Positions 34,360 to 45,100 of a DNA stretch of 64,000 nt are shown piece by piece. The stretch is from NCBI GenBank assembly GCA_027924585.1, contig BSBM01000140.1, positions 6,898,001-6,962,000 on the forward strand. The letters are read 5' to 3'. Origin of the DNA: Larix kaempferi (taxonomy: Eukaryota > Streptophyta > Pinopsida > Pinales > Pinaceae). How positions within the stretch are numbered: position 1 is the stretch's first letter; every line of letters starts with the position of its first letter. The translations under genes were made by a program, and so were the position numbers. The notes under the pieces were generated by a model that saw only the letters and a list, made by a program, of their open reading frames with translations, searched no databases and was not told where the DNA came from.

Positions 34360-36675
34360 AAATGGTCTCTTTGAACTGTCGAGGTATGGGGGGAAAGCAA
34401 AAAATTAAAGCAATGAAATATTTAATTTTGAAGGAGAGGATATCCCTCTTACTCATTTAAGAGACCAAAATGGAGGAAGAAGACGTAGGAACCCTTAATC
34501 CTAATATATGGAAAACATGGCAAGGAAAGAAGAAATATCGAGGGGATCATTTACGGGATTGGAAACCTTATAGAATGGTAAGAAGTTCTCTCTTGTCCCA
34601 CACTTCCCTCATTTACATTATCTATGGATAGAAATCGAGGATCGATAAACTAAGGAAAGAATTAGATTTTGTAATGTGTATGGGCCTACACATTATAGAG
34701 ACAAAATTGAATTCTAGAACTCATTGAAATCCCTCCTTGACATTTTCCCTCTTCAAAACCTAATTAATGTCAGTGAATTTAGCATCACAATATCTCAAAA
34801 GGAATACAAGGAGGAACTAAAGTCATGGACCCATTCGAGGAAAATGTGGAGGATCCTCTTTCTGATTGGGACTTGATGGATATAATTCCTAAGAAGCATA
34901 TATTTACGTGGAACAATTGTAGAATTGGGATAGGATATGTGTCTACCTATTTAGATAGGTTTTTGGTTCATTCCTCTTTCCCAAAAAAGGAGATTTTGAT
35001 TTCTTCTAAAAAAATTCTTCAATGGTATTTGATCATTGAAACCTACTTCTTATTCTTGATTCCCCTGTTAAATTTGGCCCTCTCCCCTTTAGTTTTAATC
35101 CCTTGTGTAGTAGTAAATATGAATCCCATGAAATTATAGATAAATAATGGGATACCTAAAAAGAGGGATCTATGGCTTATATCTAAGAATCTAATCTTAG
35201 ACTTGTCAAATGGGCACTGAATGAGTGGGAAAAGGGAAAATTCAAATCGGCACATCAGAAGAGCAAGGTGATAAAAAAATATTTACAACAACATGAAATG
35301 ATTACAAAAACAAAGGAAGTTGAATTAGGATATTTAAAGTGAGAAAGAGAATTAGATCAAGATCTGATTGTTTCTTGCAAAGAAGAAGAGGAATTATGAC
35401 GTTTCCAACCTCGTAGTCTATGGATGAATTATGGTGACCGTAATACTTATTTATTTCATAATCAAGCCAAAGGTTGGATTATAATAAATAATATCAAATA
35501 AATTTAGAATCCCAATGGAGAAATTATCTCTCAGTTTAATGAGATTAAGAAGGCAACAAGGTTTTCTTTTTACGAATTTTATTCTGAACCTCCTTATCCC
35601 TCTCTCAACAATGGCTATGCTCTACTTAGACAAATCCTTGATTTAGTCAATGAATAAGATAATGTTGGGATTGGAATCCTTATTTTGGAAGTAGAATTAA
35701 AGTATGTGGTTTGGATCCTTCATTCATAGAAAGCTCCAAGGCTTGATGGTTTCTCCATGGAGTTTCCAGAGACTGCTAGGAAATAGTCAAAAATTGTCGA
35801 TGTAGGATGTTGAATGGGACTCGAGGACATGGGAAAATTGGAGGAGTTATTAATTCCACTTTCATCACTTTGATTTCTAAATAATATAGGTCCCTATTAT
35901 TCAATCAATTTTTTCCTATTCCATTATGTAATTGAACATATAAGATTCTGACAAAAAAATTATCTTCCAATCTTAAGAGAATTCTGCCCAAGATAATATC
36001 ACAAACACGGGGGATATTAATGACGGATAGGAAAATAATTGATCACGTTGTCCATGTTTAAGAGGATATTCATTTGATTTATAACAAGGGAGAAAAATTC
36101 ATGGCTATAAATATGGATCTATCCCACTCCTTTCATAGAGTGAGGCATCAATTTTTGTTCTTTGTCCTTGAAAAAATTGGCTTTTCACCTTTGTTTATCA
36201 AATGGATCAAAGATTTATAACAAAGCCTTGGATATCACCTCTATTAAATGGCATGATGAAAAATTTATTTCAAGTTTCTCATATATTGAGGAAAGAGTTC
36301 CCTCTCTCCCATTTTCTCTATATTATTATGGATGAATCTCTTAGTCAATGTCTAACAAAAGAGGGTGACAATAGAAACATAGAAAGAGGACTTCGAGCAA
36401 TTATTCATTCTCAATTTGCTGATGATACCATGTTTTTTGGTGGCACCTCCATGATTAATGCGATAAGGGTTAAAGTAATGCTATATTTATTTGTCATAGA
36501 TGTGGGTGGCATGGTAAACAATGGAAAGAGTAAATTGTATGGATAGGTTGTTACTCCAATTCTTGTTCAAAATATCTATGGTTTCTTTGGTTACAAGGTT
36601 ATATATAATTGGTCCTCCTTTTGATATCTGGGAATGCCTATCTCTTTATACAAGGTAAGGGTGGTGGATTATAAT
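34360..36675 (+). pseudogene. LINE ORF2 (endonuclease and reverse transcriptase), plus strand, broken
   Basis: It starts with the AP-endonuclease motif (KMVSLNCRGMGGKQK at about 34360). The second endonuclease half is at 34825-34990 (DPLSDWDLMDIIPKK, FTWNN, YLDRFLVHSSF). The linker RSLWMNYGDRNTYLFHNQAK is at about 35420-35470 and a degraded PGPDGF-like block at about 35735. RT motifs include ILPKIISQTRG (about 35975), AINMDLSHSFHRV (about 36105-36140) and SQFADDTMFFGGT (about 36410-36445, catalytic FADD intact). The YLGMPISLYK block follows near 36625. Multiple frameshifts and stops are present. Homology ends near 36675 without a visible poly(A) tail. Confidence 0.8.
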
Positions 36676-37652
36676 ACCCCATGTGTTAAGCATCAGACAT
36701 ATCTAATTTGTAATTGTTTATAATTTTGGCACTAGTTGTCGGGACTATGGTGCTTAAAGTACCTACACATTATCTTTGTAAATAGAAATAATAAAATAGA
36801 CTGAATCAAAAGATACCACTAATGACAATGGGATGCCATGTTTCCATAGTGTGAGGGGGAATGGGGACATTCCTAGTGCATTATAAATTGTTGTTGGATT
36901 GAGTTTGTTCGTTGATGACTTTAATATTTGTTGGTCACTCTATTCATGAATTTAGAGGGTCCTACTTGCACTTATGTTCCCTCCTTGGTGTTATGTAACT
37001 CCCTATACTTTATCCCATGTTGTCATGAGTATCGTGGACCTCATTTGAGTTGATTTGGTATCTTAAAGAGAAAGGAACCCTATTCCTCTTTTCTAGGGAT
37101 TTGTAAGCTACATGATTTTAGCCTCCATACCCTCAAGTGTGCCCCCCACTCCTCTTTCATGGGATTCCTTCCTATTTTTCTGCTTTTGGGTATTTATGAC
37201 TCCTAGTATGACTCCTCTATCCTCTCTCATGACCAAGTGCTCCCTCCTTATCCTCCACACTTGGATTTTGTAACTCCTACCTCCTTATGGACACCTTTTT
37301 TCTATTCCTAGAAGGAATCTTTTTCTCGTGTAACTCATCCTCTCACTAATTCGAGTTCTTGTTCATGAACGAAGTGTCCCCACCTGGATTTGAGTTTCCT
37401 TGGGTGGTTTTGAGTCACCCTCATTGAAATTCGAGTCACTTGAGTATAATTCAATTTAGCTTCTTGTGGTTTAGATAACCCCCTTCGGTTGAATCAAGTT
37501 GTCTTACCTTGGTTATAATTGACCTCCTTGGGTTTGAACTGCCTCCTTTGATCTATAAAACTATGTTTGATCTCCTTGGGAAGGGTATGGATGCTAATTG
37601 ATGTAATTTAAATGTAATTCTTTCCATTCATGATGGGATTTTGGTAGCTTGT
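36676..37652. other. Unassigned sequence, target of element K
   Basis: About 1 kb with no coding signal. It starts near ATAATACCCCATGTGTTAAG, which resembles the LTR start TGTAATACCCC of the A/C family in its first bases only, so a solo LTR relic is possible but unproven. The sequence continues beyond element K at 48474 after the CTTGT duplication. Confidence 0.35.
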
Positions 37653-38384
37653 TGTTAACACCCAAAAAGTGCTCACTAGCTCATTCCCTTATTCACATGA
37701 CCCATTTGTCCACTTTTCCACCATCTGAGCCTCTGAAACCAACAAAAGGTCACCAAAAGACCTTAGTACACCCCTTTTTCCCACTCAAAAAGATTATTTT
37801 TTCTGAAAAGCATAAAAAACCCTCAAAAAGGGTCCAAATTCCCAAAAATATTAAAAAGGGAATTAAAATATTAATTTTATTCAAAAAAGGAAAAAGGAGG
37901 GAAAAGTACCTAAACCATGTTGGTCAATACCATTTGGTTTCCACAAAACCACAAATGGTATTCCCCACCACCAAAACCTATAAAAAGGTGGTAGGGGCTC
38001 CTCATTTCAGATCCACTCATATTCCTATCCTCATGCTGCCAAAATCTCCCTTGAGTATTTGGCCATTGTAGCAAGCCTTGGAGAAAGGACCCATTGGAGA
38101 TTGGAGCTGCTCACCATTGGAGCCATTCAACAAACCTTCATCACTTGGAGGTATTGTACTTGCAAGCATTTGCTTGCCCCATTGTCAATACAAAAATTAT
38201 TTTTTATCTTTCTTGTTCTTGTTTTTAAAATATTTCCATTATTTGCTTATATTCTTGCATAGATCCATGATTAGTTTAGTTTAGTTTTGTTTAGATTAGT
38301 TTCTTGTTTAATTCTATTTGAAACTGCTGCTACTAGTTAGAAGGTGCCCATAGCACTAAGCCTGGTTGCAAAACCAGGCCAACA
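37653..38384 (+). repeat. Element K 5' LTR with TATA box
   Basis: 732 bp. A clear TATA box, TATAAAAAG, is at 37979-37987 (partner 48068-48076 in the 3' LTR), with a likely transcription start about 25-35 bases downstream. Small frames in this LTR recur identically in the 3' LTR and are not genes. Confidence 0.92.
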
Positions 38385-38389
38385 GTTTT

Positions 38390-38406
38390 TGGCGACTCCG
38401 CTGGGT
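38390..38406 (+). other. Element K primer-binding site
   Basis: TGGCGACTCCGCTGGG starts a few bases after the LTR end (38384). It begins with TGG as required for pairing with a tRNA CCA end. The body differs from the initiator-Met site used by B, C and D and resembles the tRNA-Arg-type site of several Tat/Ogre elements; the tRNA identity is inferred from memory of that pattern. Confidence 0.75.
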
Positions 38407-38599
38407 TTGAACAATAGATCTCTAGTTTTGCTTTCAATCTTAGTTTTTTATTAGTTTTTAGCCTTTAGATCCATAGATATGCCATCTTAGACAGCAGATC
38501 CATTGCTGCTCTAAGTTTTGGCCCCATCTATTGCCATTAACAGCACAGAATTCTCAATTTTAGGGTTCATTTTTCGGCTTCCGTGCACGGCTTTCGCCT

Positions 38600-38855
38600 C
38601 GCAGTTTTTAGCCTGACAGTCGCGCGGTCCATCGTGACTTTTCGGCTTTTTTTCGCGCGGTTCACCGCGGCTTCGCGGCCTGTTTCCGCGCTGCACATCG
38701 CGACTGTGTGCCTAAATCCCGCGCGGTCCATCGCGACTGTGCGACAGAAACCTGCGCGGTCCATCGCGGCTTTTCTGTCAAAACCCGCACGGTCCATCGC
38801 GACTTTTAGCCTGAAACCCGCGCGGTCCATCGCGACTTTTAGCCCGAAACCCGTG
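38600..38855 (+). repeat. 33-bp G/C-rich tandem repeat in element K leader
   Basis: Diverged copies of a 33-36-bp unit containing CGCGCGGTCCATCGCGACTT; the last copies are exactly 33 bp apart. Because 33 is a multiple of three, one plus-strand frame (38583-38861) reads an 11-residue repeat (ARSIATFSLKP) and the minus strand reads MDRAGFRLKVA. It lies in the untranslated leader just after the primer site, so I treat it as a structural repeat and not a gene. Confidence 0.85.
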
Positions 38856-40289
38856 ATGTGATTTTTTCACCGCGCGGCTCAATTTTCAAACGACCATATC
38901 TCCCTCTCCCGAACTCCGTTTGAAACGATTTTGTTTTTTCAAATTGGGTGTTTTCGATCAAGGAATCCAAATATGCTATTAGATTTAAGAAATTTTTCAT
39001 AGAAATTTATCTAATATTGTATTTTAGTGTTATTTATCACTTCAGTTCACCCATTTTGGCCCATATTTTCCAGTATTAAGATTCCAACATTGTTTACAGC
39101 CATAGGAAAATTTTACTATTTAGAATGCACAAGTGAAAATTTCTTTTTAAAAAATTTTCATCAATTGAAAGAAGGATCTATTTTTGCATTTTATCTAGGT
39201 TAAAAAAATTTTCCTGTTTACTTCTTTAAAATCTTGCCCTTAGCAATTTCCTTGAAAAAAGAAATCCATTTACTTCTTTTAAAGAAGTCTATTATTTGCT
39301 TTTATGATTCAAAAGATCCTTTGGTTTTTTAGTTGATGGTGAAAAGCATTTAATTTCCATTTATTGAAAAAAGTCATAAATTTGCTTTTTTATTTTCGAA
39401 AAATCCTTTATTTTTTGAAAATTTTTAGTAAAGCATTTACTTCTTTCAAGTTCAGTTTACAATACCACATGTGCACCCACTCGATCACTTAATTGAACTG
39501 AGCCTTAAAACTTACCCTAATTTCAACACACTTTTAACCCCACTTGGGGAATACTAAAAGAAATTTGTAGCTAGGTAGTATTGGGGGGATAGGTGATCCA
39601 ATAACACCCCTCAGTTATTACATATGAGACATAGAAGTTGTCCAATTAGGGAGCAAAAATCTCTTAGTATTTATTGGCGCGGTCACAACTGGTTTGTGGG
39701 AAGGCCTCTCCCCTAGGAGGGTTGAAGTCGCGAGGATGGTTCCGGAAGCCTGAGTGGAATACCGAAATCCATTCAGTAACCGAAGGGCTACCATTCGCAG
39801 TTCTCGGGATATCCCTGTATTGGGATATTGCGATCAAAGGACCAAACGGCAGATTTACCTTTTCTCGACGTGTCATGAATGGAGTATCCTAGTAGCCTTT
39901 CTTTAGGATTGATTACCCGGTGTCCCTCCCGGTAGGGGGATATCTAGCCGTTGTCTCAACACTCATATTGTCTTACTTGGATTTCATCACCTTGCAGAGG
40001 ATATCATTTGTTTGAGTCACAATACTTTTAGTTAGGTGTTTGCATGATTCAACCCACCCTTGGTCTAGTTACACCTATTTTTTCTAGAAGCTGTTTGCAT
40101 GTTGGTACTCTGACCATTTGTTGCATTCCTCCACTTATTGTAGCACAGCTGCTAGAATAAGTGCCTTTTTGAGGTTGTTTTTTGGCCTGAGAGCCTTCAT
40201 TTTCACTCCCCTTCTTGCACACTTGGTTGCATTAGGGTTTTGAGTTTTTTATACACATACAGATTTTTCCACAAAAACTTATTTTCTCA
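38856..40289 (+). other. Element K leader, non-coding
   Basis: T-rich, non-coding to about 39650. A G/C-balanced block at 39670-39900 includes GTTCCGGAAGC, CCATTCAGTAACCGAAGGGC and the palindrome GGGATATCCC followed by GGGATATT; it may be a structured RNA signal such as packaging or dimerisation, but that is inference. 39900-40289 shows no further features. Confidence 0.45.
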
Positions 40290-40501
40290 CCATTGATAAT
40301 TTTAGATGCTCTCGTCGTCTACAGGGTGAACTACAAGAGTTCAGTCTACTTGGCTCGCCACGTCACCGACGCCGAGCCTTATCCCTTGACTCGACACATC
40401 GTCGGTCAACTAGACAGTCATCCGATTTTGACACGCCTCACTTCACTTCTGATTCTGAGGCAGAATCTGAAAACCCCACTGCGTTATTCCCAACCAACAT
40501 T

Positions 40502-43030
40502 ATGTCTGGAACACCATTTGATCCACTCTTTACCAGCACCATAGGTGAGACATCCACAGACCCTTCTACTGCGGTGCCATCCATGGCAACGACCACCCCC
40601 CTGGGTATGCCCAACATGGGCAACACTCCACATTTAGGAATGCCCAACACAGGGCCACCTCTCGTTATAGGAATTCCCAACACAGGGCCACCACCTGTTA
40701 TGGGTATGCCCAACATAGGGGTCACACCCCCTCTGGTTTCCACAAACCCTATCCCAGGAATTCCCACTGCTATTCCTAACCCAAGTGTAACCCATGTTGC
40801 ACTTGGAGGCGCTGGCCCATACCAGACCACACCTATCGGAAGGCACATACCCTCCATACCTAGCATACCTTTAGGCGCTACTGGACCCCTACATCATACC
40901 ACAATGACTAGGCAGGTCCCAGTCCCAGTCACTACATCTGCTAGCTTACCATACATGGCAAGTCTGAACCTACCAGACTTAGCTAGGCTCACTAATGACC
41001 CCATCAGACACGATCCTGCGTGGCCTCATATGCCCACCAAACTCCCCTCTGACATCCCTAAGTTTGAGGGTAAGGCAAGTGAAGACCCCCAGAACCATAT
41101 CATGTCCTTCCATCTATGGTGTTCCTCCAACTCCATAGTGGACGACTCTGTCCGCCTCCGGCTTTTACAGTGCACCTTCACTTGCTCTACAGCTAAGTGG
41201 TATATCGAGCAGCCCCATGGGACGCATGCCACCTTTACCTCCCTTGCTTCGACATTCCTGCAGTTTTTCCAGTTACCTGTCCGCTATGATGCGGGAGTCG
41301 AGATCCTACTGTCTTGCAGACAGAACACGGCCACCCACATCACTGACCACATTCATGAGTGGCGTCGACGCCGAAGCTTCTGCAAAATCAAGTTAGACGA
41401 CCGTATCTTCCTAGATTGGTTTCTAAAATCCCTTCTCCCTCTCATTGCGAAGGATGTGGCATCCGAAAGACCCCAGTCTGAAGAAGAGGCCATCCTCAAA
41501 GCCCAACAGTTTGATCTCATTTACTCCCAATCGGGTTATCTGTATACCATTATTCCAGACGCCCCTCGGGGCGATTCATCCCAACATGATGCGCCGGGGG
41601 CATCCCATGCCGCTAATGGCATCATTGGTCATATGGCCTCCCATCCCCAACCCTTTTCCATTACACATCCTAGCCATGGTCCCGACCTTTTGCGGGCTAC
41701 ATCTCAGTCTGGAGCAACCAGTTCATATGCTCCCATGGCACATCACCATCATACCCATGGACCTTCATGTCCACCTCAGTGTTTTGGTCATGCACCACCT
41801 GCATACGCCCCCCCAGCTGCACCTCAACCAGTGTACTATCCACAGCATGCTGCGGCAGCTCACCCAACACCTCCAATAGCTCAGGGTTACCAACAACCCC
41901 AGCAGGTCACTGGACCACCTCCAGCCCCACAAGCTTATTATCCACCACAACCTTCTCCCACACCTGCGGCGAACCAAAATCCTCCCACTGCTCAAGGGCA
42001 AGTGTACACACAGCAACACCAGCCCCAGAACCAAAATAACCAGCGCAACCAAGGTGTGCAACAGAACCGTGGTAGAGGTCGTAACCACGGTAATAACCAA
42101 CAACATCAGCAAGGTCCTCCACCTCCCAATCCTCCACAGAATAACGATGCTGCTCCTCCCAACCACAATGCAGATTGGAATCCCAAGCAGCCTAGAAATA
42201 ATAACCTCAGAACAAACCACCCTTGTTCTATCTGCGGGGTATATGGTCATTACATGCATTCTTGCCCACATTTGGAGCGAGCTCGGCAACTCTGGACCGA
42301 CGATGCACATCGTCAAGGGCAAGTGGCTCCTCAGCCGCCACCCAACCCTCCACCACCTCAACATCAACCCCTGGTGCTGCAAAACCCCTTTCCAAACCAT
42401 GGTGTAGTGAACACTCAGCCGTTAGCCCCCCCTCAGGGCAACGTGCCACCACAGCAGATCACTTATGTAGCCCCTGATCAACCCATGTTCGATTCAGGTA
42501 CTCACCATTTGTTGATGATGTCGACTGCCGCTGCCAACCTCCAAACCCGTCGGAACCAATATGTCTCCACCTCTGAAGCCCCTCCCGCCGACAAAAACAC
42601 TAACGTTAATCCCACATATCAAACGTTACGTATACCTCCGGCTCCACTTGATGGCACTTCCAAAGCACCTCGCTTCCCACTTCATCGCATCAACATTAAT
42701 CCTAATGCTCGCGCTGCGTCGAATTACAACATTGTCGACGACTTAGCCCAGTCTCCTGCAGCCATGTCTGCTTTAGAAGTTTTGAAAAACTATCCTTTGC
42801 AACGCAAAACTTTGCTCTCTGCCATTGGCGCCATTGACCCCAATGATTCACAGTTGATCGCATTCGATTCAGACCAGTCTGAACCACGACTGCCTTCCTC
42901 ATTAGCATTCCAAGTTTCCGTTTCTGTTCGGAATCTTGTCATCCATTGGTGCATTATCGATGAAGGGGCCTCCACATGCGTCATGTCCACATTCGTTTGG
43001 CAGAAGTCGGGATCCCCTACTCTCCAGTAG
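40502..43030 (+). CDS. Element K Gag with N-terminal half of protease
   Basis: 842 codons from the Met at 40502. The same frame is open upstream to at least 40290 (Arg/Ser/Asp-rich) with no in-frame ATG noticed, so the true start may be earlier or follow splicing. An N-terminal Pro/Thr/Gly-rich region has repeated GMPNTGPP-like units. The capsid core is at about 41041-41540 (IPKFEGKASEDPQNHIMSFH, RLRLLQCTFTCSTAKWY, TATHITDHIHEWRRRR) and closely matches M. A His/Pro/Gln-rich linker follows, then a zinc knuckle CSICGVYGHYMHSC (42229-42270, complete). The frame then enters protease (IIDEGASTCVMS at about 42955-42990; Glu takes the usual Ser position as in M) and ends at TAG 43028-43030 after PTLQ. 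Confidence 0.9.
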   Translation: MSGTPFDPLFTSTIGETSTDPSTAVPSMATTTPLGMPNMGNTPHLGMPNTGPPLVIGIPNTGPPPVMGMPNIGVTPPLVSTNPIPGIPTAIPNPSVTHVALGGAGPYQTTPIGRHIPSIPSIPLGATGPLHHTTMTRQVPVPVTTSASLPYMASLNLPDLARLTNDPIRHDPAWPHMPTKLPSDIPKFEGKASEDPQNHIMSFHLWCSSNSIVDDSVRLRLLQCTFTCSTAKWYIEQPHGTHATFTSLASTFLQFFQLPVRYDAGVEILLSCRQNTATHITDHIHEWRRRRSFCKIKLDDRIFLDWFLKSLLPLIAKDVASERPQSEEEAILKAQQFDLIYSQSGYLYTIIPDAPRGDSSQHDAPGASHAANGIIGHMASHPQPFSITHPSHGPDLLRATSQSGATSSYAPMAHHHHTHGPSCPPQCFGHAPPAYAPPAAPQPVYYPQHAAAAHPTPPIAQGYQQPQQVTGPPPAPQAYYPPQPSPTPAANQNPPTAQGQVYTQQHQPQNQNNQRNQGVQQNRGRGRNHGNNQQHQQGPPPPNPPQNNDAAPPNHNADWNPKQPRNNNLRTNHPCSICGVYGHYMHSCPHLERARQLWTDDAHRQGQVAPQPPPNPPPPQHQPLVLQNPFPNHGVVNTQPLAPPQGNVPPQQITYVAPDQPMFDSGTHHLLMMSTAAANLQTRRNQYVSTSEAPPADKNTNVNPTYQTLRIPPAPLDGTSKAPRFPLHRININPNARAASNYNIVDDLAQSPAAMSALEVLKNYPLQRKTLLSAIGAIDPNDSQLIAFDSDQSEPRLPSSLAFQVSVSVRNLVIHWCIIDEGASTCVMSTFVWQKSGSPTLQ

Positions 43031-44359
43031 TCCACCACTGCATTACGAGCCTACGACGGTCGTTCAGCTCAACCCCAAGGTCTTTTATCCAATGTCCCCG
43101 TCCAATTGGGTGGGAAAACTGTGCTCATCGACATAGAGGTCATTAATGCCCAACTCGATTATAACCTTTTACTTGGCCGCAGTTACATGTACGCCATGAA
43201 AGCGGTTGCCTCATCCGTTTTCCATACCATGATGTTCCCCCACGAGGGACGCGTGGTCAAAATCGACCAACTCACCTACTATGATCCCAATGCCCCTGCA
43301 GCACCCGAAAATGTTCTCCCCATGGTTGAACAACCCGCTTCTAGTGCAACTACCTCCTTTGTTTCTTCTGTGGGACCCGGACTTTACTCAGATACACCAA
43401 TGACCTCTACATTCGAGGCCATTCCACCACCGTCACCGGAGACCCACGTCGTAAACCTCTGTACTCTTTCACAGAATACACAAACACCCGGTAGTCAACC
43501 ACCATTGGTCCCTAGTCACATCGGTGTTACACCTATCCACACAATCCCCTTTCTATTTCCTCCTTTAGGTGTAGTAAGCGCCCCGGTTATGGCTACCCTT
43601 AGTCTCCCCGGGTTAACATTGGGATTACCCATGTGGTATATTACGCCTCCCGTTCCTCCACCGACACCAAATGTCATCCTACAACCGGTGCAACCCATTG
43701 TTACTTCTACCCAACCACCTCCCAATATCACGACTCCTTCATCGTCGACGAATCCCCCTCCATTCGTCAGGCCCACTTGGGGCAGAGGCCCACAACCATA
43801 CACTGCGGTTCCCCCACCCAAGGCAGTTAAACCTCCCCCCGTATTTCGTGCTCCAAAATGCTCGCTGTGTGATGAGTTAGGCCATCCAACCCATCAGTGC
43901 CCACAGTTACCTGCATTGCAGGAACACATGCAAATGCTGGACGACGACCCCAACATCCCGGTGGTCAAGCTCGATCCAAACCCCATGCCTCGTGATAAAT
44001 CACTGCGTACCAACCACCCATGTGTGATATGCGGTATTTACGGCCACTACTCCCACAACTGTCCTAACATCCCAGACTATAGAGCAGCTCTCAACGAGAT
44101 GAACAATTTGGACCTAGAGACGGCACCCCCTACTATCGAGGAGATCTACCCTCCCGCATCATCCTCATCCGGAGAGATTAACACCATCTACATAATCTCT
44201 TCGACTACCACTACCTCATCACTCGATTTGACTACTCAAAGCTCCCGCAATGATGAAGAGGTTCTCGAGACTCCTACTACCTCTGATTATCCCGGGGAAG
44301 ACATGCACCATCGTCCATACTTCCTCCTGGAAGAGACTTCATCCACCACCGCTACCTAA
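43031..44359 (+). CDS. Element K protease C-terminal half and two extra zinc knuckles
   Basis: Same reading frame as the preceding gag, separated only by the TAG at 43028. The codons after that TAG align with M's protease (LRAYDGRSAQPQGLL, GGKTVLIDIEVINAQLDYN, LLLGRSYMYAMKAVASSVF), so protease is one domain split by the stop. After a long Pro/Thr-rich stretch come two more complete zinc knuckles, CSLCDELGHPTHQC (43859-43900) and CVICGIYGHYSHNC (44021-44062). The second is preceded by LRTNHP, exactly as the gag knuckle is, so it looks duplicated from gag. The frame stops at TAA 44357-44359. Knuckles downstream of protease are not usual in gypsy elements. Confidence 0.85.
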   Translation, partial: STTALRAYDGRSAQPQGLLSNVPVQLGGKTVLIDIEVINAQLDYNLLLGRSYMYAMKAVASSVFHTMMFPHEGRVVKIDQLTYYDPNAPAAPENVLPMVEQPASSATTSFVSSVGPGLYSDTPMTSTFEAIPPPSPETHVVNLCTLSQNTQTPGSQPPLVPSHIGVTPIHTIPFLFPPLGVVSAPVMATLSLPGLTLGLPMWYITPPVPPPTPNVILQPVQPIVTSTQPPPNITTPSSSTNPPPFVRPTWGRGPQPYTAVPPPKAVKPPPVFRAPKCSLCDELGHPTHQCPQLPALQEHMQMLDDDPNIPVVKLDPNPMPRDKSLRTNHPCVICGIYGHYSHNCPNIPDYRAALNEMNNLDLETAPPTIEEIYPPASSSSGEINTIYIISSTTTTSSLDLTTQSSRNDEEVLETPTTSDYPGEDMHHRPYFLLEETSSTTAT

Positions 44360-45100
44360 TCCGCGGTTGAGTCCAAGGATTTCCTTCCTACTAAAATCGA
44401 CTGGTTAACGGATCCCATGGCCGATATTTCTCCCGTCATCCACATTGACATCTCTGACCCACTTGGTGCCCTTCATACCATCACATTAGGAACCTCCCAT
44501 AGTGAGCATGAGATCGGAGAATACCAACAACTCTTCCAAGAAATCACTGATGTCTTTACTTGGTCAGATACCGAAATGCCTGGCCTTCACCCCGCCATTT
44601 ATACGATCTCCACTGGATACCCCTCTGTCCGGTCGGCCCCTTCCATTGATCCCTTTGACACAAAGGTTCAACCCTTTCAAATCGACCAGGAAACCACATG
44701 TCCACAACATGGGGGCAGGCCCAAAACCTTGCCTACTCATCATCATCGTGATCCTCGTCGGAGATACTGGGGGAATGCACCCCACAAAGGGAATCCCCCA
44801 TCATCATATCATCACTTCAGTATGCCACCACGACCCACAGCCTCATGGTATAACACCCCGCCATCAGTTGCTCAATGCCCTATTGATCTCTCTCTGAGAC
44901 AACATCTGCACCACATTGACACCTCTAAGTTAGGGGGCATAATAGATTACCTCGACCCCAGGATAGGGGGCATGATCAATCATTTTGAACCTTCCCCATC
45001 ATCTCTATCTCAACACCTCAATGAGCCCATCGTTCAAACCAACTTATATGTGATCCACAATCACAAACCCCATGCACATAGCATGGGGGCAGGTCATTAA
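44360..45100 (+). pseudogene. Element K truncated pol remnant
   Basis: Still in the same frame as the two segments before it, after the TAA at 44357. It carries the pre-RT block found in M (QLFQEITDVFTWSDTEMPGL at about 44530-44585, then HPAIYTIS). The sequence that should open RT is then replaced by Pro/His-rich sequence with no RT motif, ending at a stop at 45098. Several GGGGGCA motifs resembling the element's polypurine tract are scattered here (about 44711, 44932, 44966, 45085). This marks where pol was lost. Confidence 0.75.

Noticed and set aside
36676-37652. Solo LTR of the A/C family beginning at TATAATACCCC
   Set aside because: Only the first dozen bases resemble that family; the rest does not align by eye, so it is left unassigned.
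38567-38861. Overlapping frames with an 11-residue repeat (ARSIATFSLKP / MDRAGFRLKVA)
   Set aside because: A 33-bp tandem repeat in the untranslated leader of K produces them on both strands; no evidence of translation.
41765-42400. A 211-codon minus-strand frame opposite K gag
   Set aside because: It is the shadow of the Pro/Gln/His-rich gag linker: such codons read backwards give Trp/Arg/Val-rich frames without stops.
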